In this document: positions 29,880 to 39,379 of the stretch, piece after piece
How positions within the stretch are numbered: position 1 is the first letter of the stretch
Layout: each line of letters begins with the position of its first letter
DNA from: Phytophthora sp. 'mugwort'
Lineage: Eukaryota > Oomycota > Peronosporomycetes > Peronosporales > Peronosporaceae
DNA length: 64,000 nt
Direction: 5' to 3'
Assembly: GCA_033558025.1 (NCBI GenBank)
Contig: JAUCEF010000012.1
Span: 62,001 to 126,000, forward strand
Notes under the pieces: generated by a model
Seen by the model: only the letters and a program-made list of their open reading frames with translations
Database searches by the model: none
Told to the model about the DNA's origin: nothing
Program-made: the position numbers and the translations under genes

Positions 29880-30530
29880 ATGTTCTCAAGTTCGGAGTCA
29901 TGAGCGAAGATCTCGTGACGATGCCACAGAAAGTGGACGACTTAAGTGGAGTAGCCGTGCTCGACTTAATTTCCCTGCCACTACAGCTCCACGCAAACGC
30001 ACGAGCTTCCGAATTTTCTCCGTTAATCGGGTGTTGGCCCTTCTACACAATGGTAATGTGCGCGATGGACATTCACAAGCCATGTGGGCACATGCATTCT
30101 CGTCGCTGCCTGCTTTTGCGTTCATGCCCAGGTCCTGTGGCTAGATGAAGAAGCTCTCCTTCATGCTGATAAAGCTTCACCGAACAAGGAAAAACACTTT
30201 AACTTTGGCGAAGAGGGGGGGAGTGGCAATCGTCGTGGGCCATCGGCATCCCCTTCGCGTTGACTAACCTCGCTACGAACAGAAAATGTATAGATGTCGA
30301 AGGCACGGATCAGACCGATGATCGTCTCGGCTGCCACTTCCTACACTCGGTGATCGACCCGAATCCGTGATAAAACGCCTCGATCATCGGTTTTTGCCGC
30401 CAATTTGAATAAAAAAGCACGGAGATCTACGCTATTGGGATCTTCGACCTCTGCGATGACATGTTTCGGATGTTCGATATGTCGGGAATGTGTTACTTTT
30501 GCAAAACTTGAGCTTCGTAGACGTTATCGC
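29880..30530 (+). pseudogene. scrambled START-FYVE relic 3
   Basis: Pieces of the family appear in several frames: LKFGVMSEDLVTM and DDLSGVAVLDLISLP (29885-29970, nearest to gene 1), MKKLSFML (about 30146), NRKCIDVEGTD ... LGCHFLHSV (about 30280-30345), and STEIYAIGIFDLCDDMFRM (about 30415-30480). The MKKLSFML block normally follows the last one but lies before it here, so the relic is rearranged as well as frameshifted. No zinc finger is left. Confidence 0.65.
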
Positions 30531-30868
30531 GATGCTCTCCAAGTGCAAGGTCATGAACGCGATGGATGCGAACATATTGATAACCCACGCGCCAACTTAC
30601 AGCTCGACGGTTTGGCAGTGAAGCTTTTGACAGCTTTATCTGGACTTCAACCTGAAAGAAGCCCACGAGGTTGGTATCGTCGTCTATTATCAGAACCTCA
30701 TGGCCTACTACGAAGTATAAATATTAGCTCGTCGCAAGGCCTATGCGTAAGAGTTTCGTGGTGGATGCTCGCGAAATTACTCAGTGGTGTGGGTTGATTT
30801 GCTAAAATATTTGGTAAAACTACCAAACCTTTGCTTGTAGTGTACGTGCTGCTTGCAGATAACTATCT

Positions 30869-32429
30869 CTATATCTCAACAGCGTGCTTAGTTAGAGGGA
30901 GGAGGAACATTTCCATGCTCAAACCGGCGCAGTAGACGAGTGACGTGATGATAAAGCACGTACGGTATCCATACGCATCGATCAGGAAGCCTCCTAGCAC
31001 TGCACTACCCGACCAGGAAAACACGGACAGCCCTTCCAGAGCATTCCATCGCGCTCGAATCTTCTTGGGAACGTAATCCATCAGAATTGAGCGACGCAGA
31101 GGCTGTGAACAGCGCATCATGCCGCCACGCATCAGGAACAAAGCAATCTGGAGAGCCATTGGCTGAGCGTAGGCCATTGAAAACAGACACGCCACGGAGA
31201 ACGCACGAGTGAAGGCAATGATCGGCATGCGGCCGCATGGCTTGGACAGACGCTGCGCAATGAACGACAAGATCATGACGACGAGTGGCTGACTCATGAA
31301 AAGCGCACAAACGTGGATCGGTGTGAGTCCGTACTCCTCCTTGAAGAAGAGCGGGAAGAAGTTGATCGTCATTCCAGCCCCATTGCTGATGATAAAGTCC
31401 GATACAAATAGGATATAGGGCACATGTTTGGTACGGAAGCAGAGGAACTTGGCATCGAGGTGAGCCATGTAGCCTTCTTCTTCGTCGTCTACCTCTTGTA
31501 AACGTTGCTGGCGTTCGAGGTCCATCTCATTCGCTGTCTTACCCTTCAGAAGCAACAGCGCAGTGTTCTCTGTCACCGTTGGAGGAGACTTATCGTCCAC
31601 TGTAATGTCGTCTTCATCTGAGTAGTCGTACACCATATCGATCTCACTACCGTTGCCGACCAGCTTGGGCGTGCGCAGCGGCGACGGGGTGATCATCTTC
31701 TCCAGGAGCACATCCTCTTCGTTCTCTTCCTCGGTCTTGTCCAGTAAATAATCCTTGGCACGGTCGTCATCGAACTGGAACAGAATCACCGAGCCAATGA
31801 TGGCCAGCACACAGCCAAACTCGAGCACGGGCTTAAGTTCCGGTAGCTGCCACTCGTCTCCATAGAAGAGGAAGAGGAAAATACTGAGCACGGGCCCAAG
31901 CATCTGTGCCAAGTTGCTGATATTGTACTTGATCATGAAGGGGAAACTGCGCTTTCCAGGTGGAATCGAGTCAGCAAATAGCGCCTCCATGGCGGGGCTC
32001 TGGAAGGCCGCGAAGATCCCCCAAAGCCCGAAGGCCACGTAGAGGCCGTTAATGGACGTCAACTCGACGGAGAAGAAGGTGATGATAGCGCCGGCGACGC
32101 CGATGACGCCCGAGAGCTTGAGAATCGTGTCGCGACGGATGCGGTCAGCGAAATAGCCACCAGGAAGGGAGAAAAGGAGCTGCGAGATGCCTTGAATGCC
32201 CTTGACGATGCCCACGGGTTTATTGGATTGCGTCAGCACGAACACGTAGCCGGCCACAACCTGTTGGAACAAGATGCTAAGCCGACAAATCGAGTGAGTG
32301 GAAGGGAAGGATGACAAGAAGGGGGGCCTTCACACATTAGACGGACCTTCTTGCAGACCAGAAGAAGAGCGTGAAGGTGTAGGCAGTCCACACATTGTGT
32401 GTGACGCCCTCACTGGACCAGAGCCCCAT
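30869..32429 (-). CDS. major facilitator superfamily transporter
   Basis: A two-exon gene. Exon 2 is 30869-32276 and exon 1 ends at 32347; the intron 32277-32346 is 70 bp, GT-AG, and joins FFWSAR to SILFQQVVAGYVF in one continuous first membrane helix. From the Met at 32429 the protein has about 496 residues. Twelve hydrophobic segments are suggested. The GGYFADRIRRD block after helix 2 is the MFS loop signature. A long acidic cytosolic loop sits between the two halves (EEENEEDVLL ... YDYSDEDDITVDD). The substrate cannot be told from sequence. The frame is open upstream to an ATG at 32609, which would add 60 residues; I prefer 32429 because an initiator-like TCATTTG lies near 32520. It is transcribed away from the neighbouring esterase. 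Confidence 0.8.
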
Positions 32430-32641
32430 AGTTTTACCGAGGACTCGATGGATCAATTGCAATACTGGAGAGGTCGACGGCAGCTTGAGTGAGTGAAGCT
32501 GCACCAAGGGATCAAATGAGTGCGTTGTACACTCATCGCGATCCGGTGTAGCTTTCCAAACCATGCGACATGTGTGTCGTTTCGAGTGTTGGCCAATGAA
32601 ATGTTTCATTTTGACGAGGCGGTATCATTTGTGTAACGTAC

Positions 32642-33520
32642 ATGAATCCATGTGGTCGTCCACCCATCCTACTTGAAGTGCCCCCCAACGCGGAATCTAT
32701 CCGAGATCATCCGCCCATGGGTCTCACGTTGTCTAGTGAGCGCCGTCCGGTCTTCTACTTCATCGGCGACTCCATCACGGAGCACGGCAGCGACCCGAGC
32801 AAAAGTGGGTTCATCACGATTCTACAGAACCACTTCGTGCGCTCTGTCGACTGCGTTAACCGCGGGCTCTCGGGCTACAACTCCAAGTGGGTTGAGCTAC
32901 CATAAATACGTACCACATATTGCGATATTTACTTATGCCGTGTCCGAATTTACTCCGCCAGGTGGGTGCTCGAGCACGGTATGCCTGTGTACGCCAAGGA
33001 GCTGCAGTCTGAGTACTCAGCGTCCTTTGTGACGGTGTTCCTGGGCGCCAACGACGCAGTGCTCGAGCACGGGCCCGACAAGGCGCAGTTCGTGTCGCTG
33101 CAGGACTATCGAGCCAATCTTCAGAAGATCCTGCACACGGTGCGGCCGCTGCTAGCCCCGCACGGCCAGGTACTGCTCATCACGCCGCCCTGCGTCATCG
33201 ACTCGGCCCGTCACAACGACCGCAGCAATGCGTCCGCAGCCAAGTACGCGAAGGCTTGCGTAGAGCTGGCGGCGACCGAGAACGTCCACGTGCTGGACCT
33301 GCACACGTACTTCAACACGACATTTCCCGACGAGAGCGTCCGCAGGACGTACTTCGTGGACGGCCTGCACTTCTCTGAGAAGGGCAACAAGGAGGTCGGC
33401 AAGCTGCTTGGCGTGGCCATTAACGGCATGTTTGACAAGGAAGACCTCGACAGGTTCAACAAGTGGCAGCTCCCAGACTGGCACGACCTGGTGCCTCACG
33501 AGGGCGGCACGCAGCAGTGA
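32642..33520 (+). CDS. IAH1: GDSL-type esterase, isoamyl acetate esterase (IAH1) family
   Basis: Exons 32642-32886 and 32962-33520 with a 75-bp GT-AG intron (32887-32961). Splicing gives ...GYNSKWVLEHG, whereas the unspliced frame stops soon after the junction. Block I is FIGDSITEHG with the nucleophile Ser, block II is NRGLSGYNSKW, block III is FLGANDAVLEHG, and block V is DGLHFSEKGN with the catalytic Asp and His. This order is typical of SGNH hydrolases of the IAH1 type, which hydrolyse short-chain esters. The first ATG gives 267 residues; a later one at 32717 gives 242, closer to family size, and is a real alternative. No signal peptide is evident. It is divergent from the MFS gene, and a shared promoter region is possible. 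Confidence 0.88.
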
Positions 33521-33879
33521 AGGAAGATCTCGTTTGTCGAGCTGCTGTGAGTGGGATTCGCTCCTCGTACAGCTTTTAAAGCTGCCACATTAAGAAATAT
33601 CAGCTCCCACTTATTAGAAAATTCACTGTGCTTTGATATGACTTAGACTAGTTCAAACTTACATTGAGCTTCAGCGAAGCACCTACTCGTCCATACTAGC
33701 GGCGAGTTGAGCATACAAAAAGTGGGCTCTGTATTTTTTTTTGAGTTTTGAGGTATATTGTGTTACTTTTCTATTGCTAGAACTGAACTCTAATGTCCTT
33801 ATCTCATCAAGCCTGAAACGCTTGACTTCAAACACCACAGCAGGTATCATCCTTCCCCGGCTCCTTCCTCCACCGTTCT
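33521..33879. other. 3' flank of esterase gene
   Basis: No gene is supported. The stretch runs into a minus-strand LINE tail. Confidence 0.45.
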
Positions 33880-34442
33880 CTGTCCATTGTTAATATCCCA
33901 TCGACCTATGCCTCCGTCCATGAGCGGAGCCTACCCCTTGTATAGCTTGTGTTTCTTATCGTCTTCCGTGAAGACTATCATCACGCTGCCGATGCTGTTC
34001 ATTGCAAAGTTAGCAAGCCAGTCAGCCATCTTGTTGTACCTTTGTAGGTTCTGGAGTCAACGGAATAGCCTAGGCTAGATAAGTGAGGGAGGAAGGCGTA
34101 GTTTCCCGAAGTCGCAGAATGTAAAGATAGAACCCGCGGGAGGTCGGTGAGCACGCGACGACAGTGCTCACTTCGAATTCTCCTCTCCGCAGCTAAAGCC
34201 TCTAAGGACTTCTCCCTTCTCGGACATTTCTCAGCGTCCCAGTGTCTGCCAGCTATTTTTAACTCCGCCCTGGTGTCTTCAGCGTGATCGGTTTCAAGTA
34301 CGGCAAGGTGGAGGGCGTCGGAACGCGTGGCAGCAAGGCAAGAGTGAAGCTGGTGCCAAGCGGCCCATGCGGTTGAGGGGGCGGTGACCGAGATCCCATC
34401 GAGGGCTGTTACAGCTGAGGAGGCGTTGAACGGGGCTGGCAC
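33880..34442 (-). mobile_element. 5'-truncated LINE tail with RNase H remnant
   Basis: The minus strand reads an RNase H-like C-terminal region. A frame 33999-34442 contains AERRIRSEHCRRVLTDLPRV, and a shifted frame continues RYNKMADWLANFAMN, the typical end of the RNase H domain in oomycete LINEs. There is no RT upstream, so only the 3' part of an element was inserted or kept. Confidence 0.6.
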
Positions 34443-34699
34443 ATTCGTGGGGAGCGCTATTTGGACTTCCGGAGTCAGATCAGGTGGTGCACGAGTCTAG
34501 GACTATGGTCTGGTGGTTGGCTACAAGTGGAGTGCAGAGCAGCAGCATGGAGTGCTTGATGTGAACTTTGGCGGGACCGAGGTGTCCTTCGTGTACACGC
34601 CAGACTCTACTAAGGACGTAGCCGTCGAAATATATGCCCGCAGCCTTGTGAAGATCAGATTACTAGCCTCTTCATGGCATCAGAAATGAAACACAACAC

Positions 34700-35560
34700 G
34701 TGCAGGTTTACAACAAGTTCAACGGTGTCGACTATACTGGGACTCGAGACTCAAAAAGGCTTTTAGCTGACGCAGGTGGAAATCCTGTCAACGAAACCCG
34801 GCTCCTCCCTTTGCTCGACATTACCAGCATTGAAGTGTTCCAGGTGGCAGTCCACCATATTTTAGATTGCGTCTTCTATAAGGAAGGCGGACGTCCTCAC
34901 CCCACCGGTGTAGTCTATGCTGAATCCATGTTCGACGACGTTGAATCTCACGTAAGGGCCACAACCACACCTTCGTCGCACCAGCCCGCGACGGCTTCAG
35001 AAACAGAAATCGTTCGAAGTGACGGTCTCAGTGACTCTGAGGACGATGATCATGTCGTCGGAGCCCCCAGGCGATCCCCACGTGCCGAGGGACCACCTGA
35101 ATCGAAGCGCCGGCGCCAACCCGCCAGTGCAAATGAATCGACCTCACAGAGCAGGCCTTCGGCGACTCCGGCAGGTCCTAAGACGTCAGGTGTACGGTTG
35201 GACCCGGATGTTGACCAGTTAATCTCGCTCCACCGGTCAGGAACAGTAACGGACAACTCAGCTCAGGTGGCGATGAATCGTGGAGAGGACATTACAAGCA
35301 AGAACCACTTCCAACCCACAGGTATGCAGACAGCATTCGGTTTAGCCCTGGTGAACGGTAAGTACGCGTCCTTTACGGCGCAGCAATTTGTTGACTGTGT
35401 TCAGGTTCAATGGAAAAAATTCGGTTTTTCTCCACACCCTGCTGTCTTGCGCGGATTGTTCGGATGGGATTTTGGTACGAGGGGGCTGTCGATCCTACAT
35501 TTTGTTCGCGTGACGGAGTTGGAGAAGCACGAGCGAGTTAGACGAAGTGATATGAGCTAA
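34700..35560 (+). pseudogene. gag-like ORF of the DIRS element
   Basis: An open frame of about 286 codons that begins at a GTG and continues coding-like sequence from about 34480 in another frame. It has an acidic Ser-rich centre (SDGLSDSEDDDHVV), a basic patch (PESKRRRQP) and a C-terminal part with QFVDCVQVQWKKFGF. No known domain was recognised. It is placed as gag by position 5' of RT on the same strand. Confidence 0.5.
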
Positions 35561-36188
35561 CGTCACTAGTCAGCTGTATCAGCCAGCGGTGCACGAGGCA
35601 CTGGAAGCTGCTTCGGTGTTCCTGGCTAAATTGCGTGTGAGCGAGCTTCCAACACATCAGGGGCAACCCTTGCTGAGGTCGCGGCGTGGATTGATGACCG
35701 CCTTGAACTGTTCTTATCTTCATTGCTGACGAGAATTGGTCACAAAGTCCTCTATCAAGTCTCATTTTAGTGCCTCACATGAATCGTTCATACGGGTGCA
35801 CCATTGATCCTCCGCCAAGATGTCGCCCCGGCGCTGAAGTCCGCCAAAACTGGCCCAGGTCGCAGTGAGCGAGCAAACCGGCGCACGGGATCCGACAAAA
35901 GATGTCTCATTCCTCTCGAGATTCGTAAAGCGCTACCAAAGCAGGGAAATAAGCAGATTAGTCTGCGTTTTCTCTCCGCCCAAGGCTACCGGGGCAGGAA
36001 TGGCAACTGCATCACCAGTAACCTATGTCACTTAAGCCAGCCACCTTACCTGACAGCGTCCGCGATTTCATTGGTAGCAATTACGGTAGTCTGTCGTCCG
36101 ACATGCAGTTATGGTGCCTGGGGTCGAAGCACAGTCCAATGACTCCATCGGCGAAAGGCGAAGCAATGTTTATACATCCCTTACAAAA

Positions 36189-36242
36189 TATGCCAAAAGT
36201 TCAAGGCGGGCAGGTACCTGCCCGCCTTGAACTTTTGGCATA
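36189..36242. repeat. 54-bp perfect palindrome
   Basis: Arms of 27 bases meet without a loop at 36215/36216; the arm contains CCAAAAGTTCAAGGCGGGCA. All 54 bases pair, and the next outer pair mismatches. It lies inside the DIRS element near the switch to minus-strand coding. Confidence 0.97.
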
Positions 36243-36352
36243 GATTGACGAAGGCCCCTTGGTCAATCGAATTTGACCGGCTGCACAGGCCAGCTCCAAC
36301 GCTGTTCAATGCCTTTGAATAACCCACGCAATAGGTTTCCCTCGGGCAGCTC

Positions 36353-36470
36353 GACAGGTTCGTGCCTTCGAGTCCGTCCACCACTCCGCCGCTTAACAGG
36401 TGCATACCTTTGATCCCGTCCGCCACTGGGCCGCTGGACAGGCTCAAGCCTTCGAGCCCGTACCACCAGC
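36353..36470. repeat. degenerate 42-bp tandem repeat
   Basis: Units start at 36353, 36395 and 36437, each with a form of ACAGGTTCGTGCCTTCGAGT followed by CCGTCCACCACT. About 2.8 copies are present. On the minus strand it encodes a 14-residue repeat of the type VVDGLEGTNLSSG, open in that frame. Confidence 0.8.
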
Positions 36471-36843
36471 TACAACACATCCCTCGAGTCTATCCGCGCT
36501 TGGATATCACAAGGACATTTCGGCTTGTCACCAAGTCTCTTTCAGAAAATTTGTATGCTGTCAGCAGCGGCGTTTTGAAAACACGACGCTGATTCGCCAA
36601 CGCTTGGCATGGTTGCATGACGAAACTGCTAAATCTGCCGTGGACAAGGCTTTATTTCAGCAAGGGCTTATGCTTCCGGAGCCCATGCCTCGTTTTGTCA
36701 CATGACCGCGTGACGTACGTGCTGGACCGCAACAAGCAGAAGGTGTACAGCAAGTTTATCCGCCTCACGGGACTGCAGCTTCCAGGATTCGTTCGACTAA
36801 TTCGAGATGAATCTGCCCAAGGTACCCGTCCAAATAAAGCCAA

Positions 36844-37205
36844 TTACTCAAAGAAGAATACCATCCCCTGCCAACAGAGACGGCGGAGTTCTCGGTACTG
36901 ACTGGGGCCGTTGATGTTCTCTCGCTGGAAGAACGGTGCTGCTGGTCGGATGCATGTAACCACATGTCGGAGGCTGCCCAAGAACTTCTGCAGCTCTGTT
37001 CGATTTGTTTTGGCGCGGCTAACCATAACCTGAGGGTATCGAAGTGTTTTCGCCACCTTTTCCAGTGGCATCGAGACAGTTTTGTGCCGGCATATCCAGT
37101 CCAGGCCTAGTGCGCGGCCCTTTTTAAACCAGCCCGTGAACTTCTTCTCGTTGCAGGCATCTCATCCAAGTATTGTGACCATCGCAGTCTGAAGCGCAAG
37201 CTGGG
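36844..37205 (-). pseudogene. inverted reverse transcriptase fragment of the DIRS element
   Basis: Minus-strand peptides ALQTAMVTILG, NEKKFTGWFKKGRALGLDW, and then ELQKFLGSLRHVVTCIRPAA are the RT C-terminal/connection region of DIRS/Ty3-type enzymes. This region should follow the plus-strand RT start at 37250-37640 but lies before it and in the opposite direction. Confidence 0.7.
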
Positions 37206-37249
37206 CTTCGGCTAACCTCCTTCACTACCTCATTTCGGATATCAACCTG

Positions 37250-38160
37250 CTCTCATGTCTGCGAGACATAACCTGCAGCCCCTTTGGGGCAGTGCCAAAA
37301 GGTGATGTGGATTTCTCTATTGATGGCCAAATTATTCATGACCTCTCATTTCCACCTGGCGACTCAGTGAGCGACAACATGGGGCCCGGTTATGAGGTGG
37401 AGGTTGGTAGTGACGGCCCAGAGGCGTTGGCGAATCGAATTATGGATATGGTGAGTGTAACTCCTACGTTACAGCAACTGAAGACCGGTGACGTCAATGG
37501 GGCCTTTCGCAATATCCCCATGTCCGCTGATCATGTTGGGCGCTTTGCTGGTACTATCCCAGATCTTGGTATCCTAGTCTTAGACCTTTGCTGTCCGTTT
37601 GCGCCTGGAAGAGCCAAGCGGCGTACCTGCGTGACAAAACTACCGATACCAATTTCGTTGGAGTAGCATCGTGGATCAAGGCGTTGTTCTTCCTGGAAGT
37701 CGTCTTCAAAATGCAGAAGACTCCACCTCCAAACCATGGGTCTGCTAAGCGTGCACTCAATGTTATCGTCAAACATCTGCGAACCGGTCAAGACTCGACC
37801 CCTGTTTCCCGCGCGTAAAGAGTTCCTGCAGGTACAATTCACGACGGAGGAACAAGGCGCTCATTCATCACTGCCACGAGACGGGCGACAGCACATTTTG
37901 CATTAACGTGCGTGAGTTGATGAGCGTCGTTTTTGCTTCCGTTGTATGGGGATCGGCGTAGAAGAGCTCTCGCAAAGGCACCGATACTCATGTACGGTTC
38001 TGGATCGATAATATGTCCGCGGTGGCATGGAGCAACCACAAGTCTAGCCGCAAACGCTTTGCTCAAATGTTGTTTCGCATCCTTGCCATTTGCGAAATAC
38101 AGTATGATTTTTATTCGACAGCCTCTCACGTTCCAGTGTGGATAATATCATGGCCGATGC
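37250..38160 (+). pseudogene. DIRS reverse transcriptase (N-part) and RNase H
   Basis: RT blocks are CSPFGAVPKGDVDFSIDG, IIHDLSFPPGDSV, GDVNGAFRNIPM and LDLCCPFAPG; a stop at about 37664 ends this frame. The catalytic YVDD region is not found here. RNase H follows in other frames: TFCINVRELMSVVFASVVWG near 37895 and then VRFWIDNMSAVAWSN near 38000 with the DN active-site pair. Both pieces are decayed. Confidence 0.75.
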
Positions 38161-38287
38161 AGGCAGCAGGGTGTGGTTATCGCCGTCGTTAGCTATCTCG
38201 TTTTCTAACTTAAAGTTCTGGATGACCCAGGAACAAATCCCGGACGACTCTCGGAATCTCTCGAGTCTTTGGTAGTGCTAACTGCGA

Positions 38288-39250
38288 GCGGGGGCTTTAG
38301 CCAAATCCTCCAGAAAGCAATATTCGCGAGCATGGGAGCAGTGGGTGGCTTGGTGTAGCATGATGCGCTGTAGTCCGTGGCTCACTGCAACAAACGTCGA
38401 CAAGAATACAGAGGAGCTAGGCGCACTTGCTGTATATCTGTGGAAGTACGGTATGAATCGCCAGCATGTTGGCAATACTTACTCGACTATCTGTACGAAG
38501 CTGTGCGCGGTGCGGTGGTTCCACCGCAACACGGCTGGGTACGACCCCGGCGTCAGTGCTAGCCACGCGATTTTACTTCGCGGAATTCAGCGCTTCACGG
38601 ATCCAGTCGTCAAACAGCAGCCCATTTCGGCGCGGCTACTCCGTGCAATCTTTCAATTTGTAGATCTTACTCGGCCACGTGACCAACTCCTGTGGGATGG
38701 GCTGCTCCTTGGTTACTTCTTCCTTCTCAGGCACTCAGAGTATCTCTTCATTGGGAAACGAGTTCACAGGTATGTACTACGACTCTCCGCGATTCATTTT
38801 CTTGATGGCAACGAACAAGTGGTGACACCCAGGAGGGCTGAAGTGATAGCGATTTAAGTTGAGCGGAGCGAAAAACAATCAGTTCGGGCGAGAAGAATTG
38901 CGGTATCATTAAAAGTTGAAGGACAAGATGATTTGCCCTGTTAGAGCGGCGCGCTGGATCTATAAGGCTGCAAAAGTGTTCGGAACGAGAGCCGACGAGC
39001 CTGCGCTGTCGATGCGGGGTGGGGGAGTAACTTCCATAGCCATCTCTACAATCCTCAAGAAAGAGGCGAGGAGCGTCGGTCTGGCCCCAGAGAGGTTCTC
39101 AACACACTCTGTCCGCATCGGTGGCGCCACAGCGTTGCTCAATTCGGGTGCAGATTGGCTCTTCATTAAGCTGCTGGGTCGCTGGATGTCAAATGCATTC
39201 GAGGAGTATCCGGTCTTGTCCGCTAGAGGATCAGCAGGCCTCTCATGACA
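38288..39250 (+). pseudogene. tyrosine recombinase of the DIRS element
   Basis: The N-terminal SAM-like region reads SSRKQYSRAWEQWVAWCS. The first catalytic Arg is in FFLLRHSEYL. A stop at about 38856 and a frame change follow. The next frame (38916-39248) contains THSVRIGGATALLNSGADW, the H-x-x-R box, and GRWMSNAFEEYPVL with the expected nucleophile Tyr. In DIRS elements this enzyme integrates the circular cDNA in place of a DDE integrase. The premature stop makes this copy inactive. Confidence 0.8.
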
Positions 39251-39300
39251 GATGTGCTGATACCGAAGGATCGACATCAAGAAGCGCTACATGTTCGGCC

Positions 39301-39348
39301 TTTTCTTTTTTTTTTGTTTTTTTTTTTTTTTGGGGGGGGGGGGGGGGG
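39301..39348 (-). other. A-tail and C-run at the LINE 2 3' end
   Basis: On the plus strand, 31 bases of almost pure T (39301-39331, interrupted by one C and one G) are followed by 17 G (39332-39348). Read on the minus strand this is C17 and then an A-tail, at the junction with the DIRS element. The G-run length may be a sequencing artefact. Confidence 0.6.
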
Positions 39349-39379
39349 TAGCCGCCACGCCGCGCCCTGGTGTGGTAGG

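Larger units (their letters stand above)
34480..39300 (+). mobile_element. DIRS-type tyrosine-recombinase retrotransposon, rearranged
   Basis: On the plus strand: a gag-like region (34480-35560), a reverse transcriptase start (37250-37640), RNase H (about 37850-38160) and a tyrosine recombinase (38288-39250). The order RT-RNase H-YR defines DIRS-like elements. Between gag and RT, a piece encoding the later part of RT lies on the minus strand (about 36844-37205), so the element carries an inversion. Every domain is frameshifted. A minus-strand LINE tail with its A-tract abuts the 3' side at 39301. No terminal split or inverted repeats were identified. Confidence 0.75.
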
